In this document: piece after piece, positions 57,445-64,000 of the stretch | Position numbering within the stretch: the stretch's first letter is position 1 | Layout: each line of letters opens with the position of its first letter | Source of the DNA: Trematomus loennbergii | Taxonomy: Eukaryota > Chordata > Actinopteri > Perciformes > Nototheniidae | NCBI GenBank assembly: GCA_012861695.1 | Contig: JAAOOA010000335.1 | Span: 164,501 to 228,500 of the forward strand | Length of the DNA: 64,000 nt | Direction of reading: 5' to 3' | The notes under the pieces: model-generated | Databases searched by the model: none | Seen by the model: the letters and a program-made list of their open reading frames with translations, nothing else | Told to the model about the DNA's origin: nothing | Translations under genes and position numbers: made by a program

Positions 57445-59158
57445 GCAGGCAGACAGGATGACTTATAATGACAATAATTTAATCAAGGAATATACAGATG
57501 GAGCATCTTATTTTGGACAGTTTGAAACGCGAGGGTCGTGATTGGTCCGTGATTGGTCCGTGATCGGCTCGTGATCGGCCCGTGATGAAGAGCCGGCCCC
57601 CAGTCTGACTTGATACCACCCCCGTGATAAATAAATGTAATTATTGTGAAGCCAGCTGCAATGGATCATTGATCCACCAGGGGGTGCAGTGGGGTTCCAC
57701 ACTGGAGTCATGTGAAATCAACTTCGACACAGTAAGCTGGATGTACAGTATGTCTGGTACTAATGTATAGCGGATCTTTGTTAAGATCCATATGTCACGG
57801 ATAGGATCATAGTCTGTGCTAAATAAGACATGTAATCATTTACAAAACATCACCATGTTGTTTATTTAACAAAATAATGTTGTTTAGTCGAAAAAACGAA
57901 CGAGAGGAAATTCAGCCGGCTCTCGATTTTTAATCCTAATTTAATCATCATCTTCACCACGATCATTTATGTTTATGTTCGCCGAATTGACATGAAATCA
58001 CTGACAAATATGAATATACTGTATTCAACTTCATTCAAATGTTATTAACGTGCCTAAACTCAGTAATTCACTAAAAATATTTATATTTTAATGGAACGTT
58101 GTCTGGCAGATCAAGACCCGTCGCGGAGGGATCTTGATCCCTGGGTGTTATTTTTCCCCATAATGACCAAGTCGCTGCAAATGATCCCGCTTATTACATG
58201 GCCACATTCTCAACAAAGTTACGACATGACTCCCAATTTAATTTAAATGCTTTTATGGATTTAGAAAATATTTGTATTGATTTAAAAAATAGTTGTATGT
58301 ATTGATTTAAATTGACATGCATCCGCTAAGAAAAATAGTCCGTTGTTACCGTTTTTTAAACAGTCAGAATGAAACGGCAGCTCTCAGCTGTGTGTTTACA
58401 CACCTAATGGCCCATCACAGCTCTCCCCCCCCTGATCTTTCTTTTCCAACAGTTAAGTTAACTGTAGGTTACTCTGAGTGACAAGCTTACAGTTAGTGAA
58501 GTAACACTTTTTTTTTGTGAGTCACGACCTCGCTGTTTCATTCTAACATAACGCTCCAAATATGACTGTTTCCACTCGGACTTCAATACAGCAACACCAT
58601 TGTTTGGTTTCCATGGTAGCGTGTCTCTTTAGTAGCGTGCACTCCTTTCCTGTAAATTACAGGTCCAGCCAGGCAAAACAGTAATATGAAATATGAACGT
58701 TAGTTTTTAACTGAAATGATCAAATAAAGTCAAAATGTCACAGTGTTTACAAACATTGACCATACCGTTCACCAGCCCCCACCCCCTATGTTGAGTATAG
58801 CCTACTCTTTGTTTAAAACTAATTGGCCATCGGAATGTGTGTGTCCCAACCCCCCCCTGTGATATCTCTTCTCCAGCAGTCTGTAGGTTTGTGTTCGCAT
58901 ATTTATGCTGTCGCAGTTCCTGTTGTTTCTATCGCGCATTGCCGGTATGAAAGGGTCTGTGCCGGAAATATCAAGATAACACGGCAGGGTCCGTTACAGT
59001 TTGTTTTCATCTGATTTCAAATAAACAAAGTCTTGGCTTTCAGAATATTAAACTTGTTTCGGCAAATTTAGATGATAAATACAACTATGAAGCTTGTAAC
59101 GGCATAATTACTTAAGCGGAGAACGGAGTAATTTAACGTTACAGCAGGCATAACAACA

Positions 59159-59865
59159 GCCGGTGTTTATTTTATTATTATATATAGTCGTTATTCATTT
59201 GTTTTAAAGCTCAATAAGGAAGATTTAAACTTTCACACACGTTGACCGGCGAAAAACTCTGCCCGGTTCACCTACCCCCTCTGAGTGAATACCTGTTAAC
59301 TTCACATCTTGTCACAAACTTTTTGGAAGAAAAGACTGACCCAAGATATCTTGGTTTGATTTGGAGAAGGCTTTTAAAGCCTATTGTATACTAACTCTTC
59401 CCGTCAAGAATATGAATAGAACTTAGATAGATCACTTTACATTTCTGCGAATGAATAGCTAAAAATATGTATTTCTTAATAAACTAAATAGGCCACCATT
59501 GGTAGCAGTTCTCATTATATACTTCTCAGTAACTGCTCCCCTTAAATTAAATGTATTCTGTAGATTTTGGGGATTCATTAATGCATTTATTGCCATCACC
59601 ATGCTTTTTCAAGACTCTTTTAAATTCTATCATTTTATAAGGACTTTTCAATGTTCGACATCGCGTGAAACAGAGGATTTCGACATTCTGTATTCCTTGC
59701 TTACTTCCTTAAACCTTTTCTCCTCCTTATCTCTTTCATGACTTTTTATTTAATGCCGGTGTTTATTTTATTATTATATATAGTCGTTATTCATTTGTTT
59801 TAAAGCTCAATAAGGAAGATTTAAACTTTCACACACGTTGACCGGCGAAAAACTCTGCCCGGTTC
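59159..59865 (+). repeat. 111-bp direct repeats, 596 bp apart
   Basis: 59159-59269 and 59755-59865 are identical as far as I can read, beginning 'gccggtgtttattttatt' and ending 'ctgcccggttc'. A further fragment, 'accataccgttcacca...ccccaccccct', is repeated at 58760 and 59993. The segment between the repeats shows an 80-codon frame with no recognisable domain. Confidence 0.85.
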
Positions 59866-60226
59866 CTTCGGCCCCCACCACGTTGAATAAACAGAAGGCT
59901 GCTTTTGTGGAGGAAGTTACAGCGCTATACGCACATTTAGCTTTCAGTGTTACTGACCTGAGATGTTTTTATTACATGAATTAATTACATTGACCATACC
60001 GTTCACCATCCCCCACCCCCTACTGTATGTTGATTTTTGACATGTAAATGGGTACCTACCCCCCTCTGAGTGAATACCTGTTGTACCTGTCGGGGCTAAG
60101 CCCATAGGACGATGCTCTGATGTCATCACCCTCGCACATTTGTCATATGTTTACAAAAAACGATGTTAACACTTTCTCGTTCTTAATATATGCTATATTT
60201 AGGGTCGATATGTGTTGAATTTACAA

Positions 60227-60693
60227 CACTAGAACCGCCAATCGGGTCAATTTGACCCAGAGCTGTTTTTTATTGTGTGTAACTTTTTTTCAATAAAATA
60301 TTAAAGTCTTCCAGTCCGTGACTTTTCCTGAAATTGTGTTATGTAGCACCCTATGTTGTTAAACATGGTCAATATGAAGTCAGATTGAAGAAATCGCCCA
60401 AAAAATTGCCATTTATACCTATTTCCGCCAAGCGGGTCATATTGACCCCACCCTTTTCATATAAACATGACGTGTTGCTATAGCAACGCCTTTTGTCTAC
60501 TGCGGTTCCTCCTTATAGATTGAGAGAGAGAGAGAGAGATGGATTTTTTTTTTTACAATTTGTGATTGTAGTAATGTGTTTTTATTACATGTACAGCACT
60601 TTGGCTCGACCAAAAATCGCTTTTAAATGTGTTATAAAATAAAACCTGATTTGATTTGATTTGATTTGATGGATAGATATATTGATAGATAGT

Positions 60694-60733
<40 letters not shown>

Positions 60734-61050
60734 CAGTCTGTAGTGAAGGAGTGTGCTCCCGCTCACGGGAGACTGCTCGCTCTGTGCTCCGCAGCAAACA
60801 GCTGTGGGGCGAGTTGAAAGTACGTTATGCTGGCCGCGGTGTCTAAATAATGCTTCCGGCCCAGCGGGCCATTTATAATGTCGAGCCCTGAGAGTCCACA
60901 GATTATATGGTATACGTTTCATCCCTATGCGATCAAAACTCTCTGTTCAATAAAATAACATTTTACCTTGAAAATCAATGCATTCTAATAGCGGGTCAAT
61001 TTGATCCAGGTGGCGGTTTTAGGTATAAAAAATCTCTGGCGGTTCTAGTG
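60227..61050. mobile_element. TTAA element with piggyBac-like ends, 824 bp
   Basis: Ends CACTAGAACCGCCA and TGGCGGTTCTAGTG. TTAA is intact on the right (61051-61054) and mutated on the left (tacaa). Near the left end is the palindromic 'gggtcaatttgaccc'. Relative of 41621-43886. Confidence 0.8.
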
Positions 61051-61933
61051 TTAAAATAGCAGATCACTGTGATTCGGCTTAGTGAACGTGTGTCTCTTCC
61101 TCCGCGGCTCCTCCATGCAGAGAGGCCCCCCCCCGTTGACAATTCACGAGCGTCTAACTCTCTCCCCCCCCCCCGTCGCCTTCTAACAGAGCCCCCCCAC
61201 ATATAAAATCCCAATTTAACCCCTGGCCTCTGGAGCAGAAATGAAAGAGTTTAAAAAATGTTTACGTTTTGGTAAGTTTTTAGGGAAATGTTGTAATATT
61301 GCAACGTTGGCCTTAGGTGGGAGCAGAATTTCTGTATTTCTACTCACATTGTCTGAATAAATATATTGAACAACTAAGGGTTCATTTGCAGGACTGATTG
61401 CTTACTTAGCCCTATATCAGTATATAGCATGAATAATAATCACACATCACTCATATTTGTTATGAATAATCATTTATCATTTATTAAATAGTAAGTCGCT
61501 TTGGATAAAAGCATCAGCTAAATGCAATTTATGAAAGCCTCACTCAGGATTTTTTAACAAGTGTTTTTATTGCTCTTGGGGCATTAAAAACAAGATTTTA
61601 ACTTTAGTTTTTTATATAATATCTGCATTTTCTCTTGTGAAAAACTAAGTCTTAATTTGGCCATAGTTATTTAATATATAGCGCCATCTCCTGGTTAAAT
61701 CCTGAAATTGAAAATCTGGCAACGCCCTCTTGGAAAATAGTGGAGGGCTTAACATTCCCAGATACTGGTCTTTGGCAGGTCTTAGGCAGGTAACTGGCTG
61801 GTAGTAGGCAGGAAGCTGTATGCTGGAGTCTGAAATAAGATGCTCCATCTGTATATTGGCAGGTACAGACAGACAGAAAGTGCTAAATAAAAATGTATGC
61901 GAAAAATAATAATTTTTAATTTTCCAAAAGCAG

Positions 61934-63380
61934 GTGAGGATGGAGGATCCCCGACCGGGCCTGGAGACGTTCCCTGTGACCTCTGCGAGGGGAATAGGAA
62001 ACGTAAGGCTGTGAAATCCTGCCTGGTTTGTTCTGCCTCTTACTGCGACGCTCACCTGAAGCCCCATCGCACCGTGCAGAAGTTAAAGTGGCACCAGCTG
62101 ATCAACCCCGTGGATTCCCTCGAGGAAAGGGTCTGCAGGAAACATAACAAAGTGATGGATTCTTTCTGTAAGAGACACCAGTGCTGCGTTTGTTCTGTGT
62201 GCCTGAAGAAAGACCATGTGGGGCATGACGTCGTCTCTTTGGAGGAAGAGTTTAAGGCGAGGAAAACTTTTCTGCAGCGCGCAAAAACATCTATGGCCGA
62301 CGCTATATCAGATAAATGCAACACGGTTATAAGGGTGGAAAATTTGATGACGCAAAGTAGGCAGAAACTGGAGGAAACTAAGGTGGAAGCGAACCAGGCC
62401 TTAGATGGTTTGGTTGCCGCGATTCTCAGTAAAAAAAATAAGCTGATGGAGGATTTGGAGGAGAAGCAGGAAGCTGAAGAGCAAAAGGATAAAGCACTAA
62501 AGAGACAGCTATGGCTGGAGATTGCAGAACTCCGTCAGACGAGTGTGAAGATGGAAGAGGTTTTAAAGACAGAGGACGAATTTCAACTCCTGCAGAACCT
62601 ACCATCCATCCCCTCTGCAACAAACACAAGGCATTGCTTTACAGAACGCAAAAGTCTCCTACAAGTAGAGAAGTCTGGAGAGCGGTGGCTAAAATTGAGG
62701 AGATGCTCAACGAACACATGGACAAGATTAAGGAAGAGGAGGCCTTTGAAAAACAGCAAACAGGAACCCCGTTTGACGATGAACTTGGTAAGATCCAGGA
62801 GCAACATGCAGTAAAAGTGACTTTGGATCCCATCACAGCTCACCCTTCCCTTATTGTCTCTGAGGACGCGACACAAGTTTGGGATGGAGTCTTCAAGAGG
62901 AACATCAGCGACAACCCTAAAAGGTTCGACTCGCTCCATTTCGTCCTTGGGAATGAGGGGTTTTCCTCCGGGAAAATCTACTACGAAGTATCCCTTGAAG
63001 GACTGACTGGATGGGAAGTGGGAGTTGTGAGAGAGTCCATCAACAGGAAAGGTGTCAACTTGTCGCTTACTCCAGAAAACGGATGCTGGACGTTGGGGTT
63101 GTATTGGGGACGATGCCAGGCTAACTCCAATCCTCCGGTCCACTTGCCTTCGATTGAAAAGCTCCAGAAGGTCGGGGTGTTTGTGGATTTTGAAGAACGG
63201 TTCGTCTCTTTCTACAACGTGGACACGAGGGCTCAGATCTACTCGTTTACAGGGTGCTTCTTTGTAAGTGCATCATTTCTGAGGAAAATACTAGTGTTTG
63301 GGGTGAGGCCCAAGATCTACCCTTTGTTCCGACCCAGCGCTGAGGAAGGGAGCGCTCCTTTATGGATCACTAATGCATAG
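61934..63380 (+). pseudogene. TRIM unit D, B-box/coiled-coil/PRY-SPRY exon, single frameshift
   Basis: Best-preserved copy. Acceptor 'ccaaaagcag', phase 1. Numbered from the RING ATG: B-box 1 at about 95-130 (C95, C98, C110, C113, C118, H121), B-box 2 at about 148-180 (C148, H151, C159, H162 where A has D, C167, C170, H175/H178), coiled coil at about 185-290. A 1-base deletion at about 62672 ('gagaagtctgg' versus 'gagaaggtcttg' in C) shifts the frame, which stops at 62814. PRY/SPRY is fully open in the other frame: LDPITAHPSL, FVLGNEGFSSGK, WEVGVVRES, VGVFVDFEE and YPLFRP. A 24-base in-frame deletion lies before the SPRY. The final A-stop is encoded by the hAT inserted at 63376. Either a young pseudogene or an assembly error in a live gene. 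Confidence 0.87.
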
Positions 63381-63804
63381 GCGGATTTTGCGGGGGGGCA
63401 GGGGGGGCATTGCCCACCTAGTGGCTGAAATATGTTACAGCATTACTACGTCGAAAACTGTTCCAATACAAATACTTTCGTATATCAATAAAGGTAGGAC
63501 ACTCGTTAATAATATTGTAGCGTGTTCAAGTAACCAAGGAATATAGTAGTTATCAAATAAGTATAAGATGTGCACAGTTATGATAAGTTTTACAGTTATG
63601 TAATGCACTGTTGTTGGGGGGAGAGACCGCCCCTTCCATATGAGTGTGTGTGTAGGACGGGCATGGAAAAGTCATACTCAGTGCGGTGAGCGCTGGCTTT
63701 ATTGCTACTGTATCCGTAGCACCCCACGCAATAGTTGGAACTGTGTACTGACGTCAGTAAAAAAGGTTTGCCCCCCCAAGCGCAAATGTCAAACTCCGCC
63801 TATG
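63376..63804. mobile_element. hAT-type element, 429 bp, TSD CACTAATG/CACTGATG
   Basis: Begins CATAGGCGGATTTTGCGGGG and ends 'ccgcctatg', inverted repeats with G/C-rich runs just inside. The flanking 8-mers differ at one base. Inserted at the end of the unit D SPRY; its second and later bases provide the TAG stop. Confidence 0.72.
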
Positions 63805-63812
63805 CACTGATG

Positions 63813-64000
63813 TCAGATACACAAAAAGAACGTAGAACGTCCTACTCGGACAAGATCCTTGGGTTTGTTATAATGGAGGAGGATTTTAGGATGAGATTAA
63901 CCTTTTTTTTTTTACATTTGGACATTGCAGCAACACAGGGAGAGCGGTAGTACAGAAGAATAAATACGCTTCTTTCTGTCCTTGGAAATAAGCGATGTTG
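63813..64000 (+). other. 3' UTR block of unit D, cut by window end
   Basis: Same block as after the SPRY in A, B and C, ending in 'ggaaataagcgatgttg'. In the other units a second SPRY copy begins about 30-40 bases further on, so one is expected just outside the window. Confidence 0.6.

Larger units (their letters stand above)
57495..61851. mobile_element. 4.4-kb insertion in unit D intron 2 with CAGATGGAGC ends
   Basis: Starts CAGATGGAGCATCTTATTT and ends with its exact reverse complement (19 bp), between TATA on both sides. The empty site in unit C reads 'aatcaaggaatatatactgg' (about 44043-44062). Inside are 'gtgattggtcc' tandem repeats (57535-57590), a foldback-like stretch (58100-58400), 111-bp direct repeats (59159, 59755), a LINE tail (60560-60660), 'ag' repeats and a piggyBac-like element (60227-61050). 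No transposase recognised; superfamily open. Confidence 0.72.

Overview
This is eukaryotic, vertebrate DNA, almost certainly from a ray-finned (teleost) fish. There are no operons or ribosome binding sites. Genes are split by GT-AG introns, and the sequence is AT-rich and crowded with fish-type hAT, TTAA-target and tRNA-derived SINE repeats. The only clear protein-coding family is a fish class-IV TRIM gene (RING, two B-boxes, coiled coil, PRY/SPRY) of the expanded bloodthirsty/finTRIM/TRIM39-like type. I cannot name the species or a single gene symbol.

The window holds four tandem copies, all on the + strand, here called units A (about 1-11.8 kb), B (20.4-33.4 kb), C (33.9-47.8 kb) and D (47.8 kb to the end). 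Each unit has, in order: an AT-rich 5' flank; a short noncoding first exon ending at a conserved CAG|GTAAGC donor (715, 20761, 34633, 48527); a repeat-filled intron, with a 57-bp minisatellite in A, B and D; a RING exon (2663, 26342, 41094, 55232); a second intron; and one long exon carrying B-boxes, coiled coil and PRY/SPRY (3415, 27429, 44136, 61934). A 3' block follows, and in A-C a second, 5'-truncated SPRY copy. Every long exon carries frameshifts. D is closest to intact, with one apparent 1-base deletion. B keeps RING-B-box-coiled coil open but has a damaged RING. A and C are clear pseudogenes as sequenced. A TRIM25/TRIM39-like role in ubiquitin ligation and innate immunity follows from the family, not from anything shown here.

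Most of the remaining DNA is transposons, and many can be delimited by target-site duplications (TSDs) or by the empty site in a paralogous unit. hAT-type elements with 8-bp duplications: 4870-6036, 6262-7168, 9473-10666, 12627-15949, 28885-29847, 31537-32630, 46173-46668, 55940-57444, 63376-63804. TTAA-flanked elements: 8293-11215 (with a THAP exon), 16338-16725, 23938-25149, 25154-26278, 26686-27354, 31355-33066, 33440-33930, 40474-40996, 41621-43886. Three large elements have 300-750-bp terminal inverted repeats: 11766-20389, 35833-39758 and 50712-54855. There is also a retroviral env/LTR fragment, LINE fragments and SINEs.

The best candidate for something undescribed is the pair of long-TIR elements at 11766-20389 and 35833-39758. 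They share the terminal octamer TATGAAGG and a homologous interior with conserved splice sites. In the second copy the interior can be read as a three-exon small ORF (+) converging on a two-exon cysteine-rich micro-ORF (-). Other notable observations are two different TTAA elements in the identical TTAA of paralogous units, a TTAA element that carries about 130 bp of neighbouring DNA, and transposon ends that supply the stop codons of several SPRY copies.
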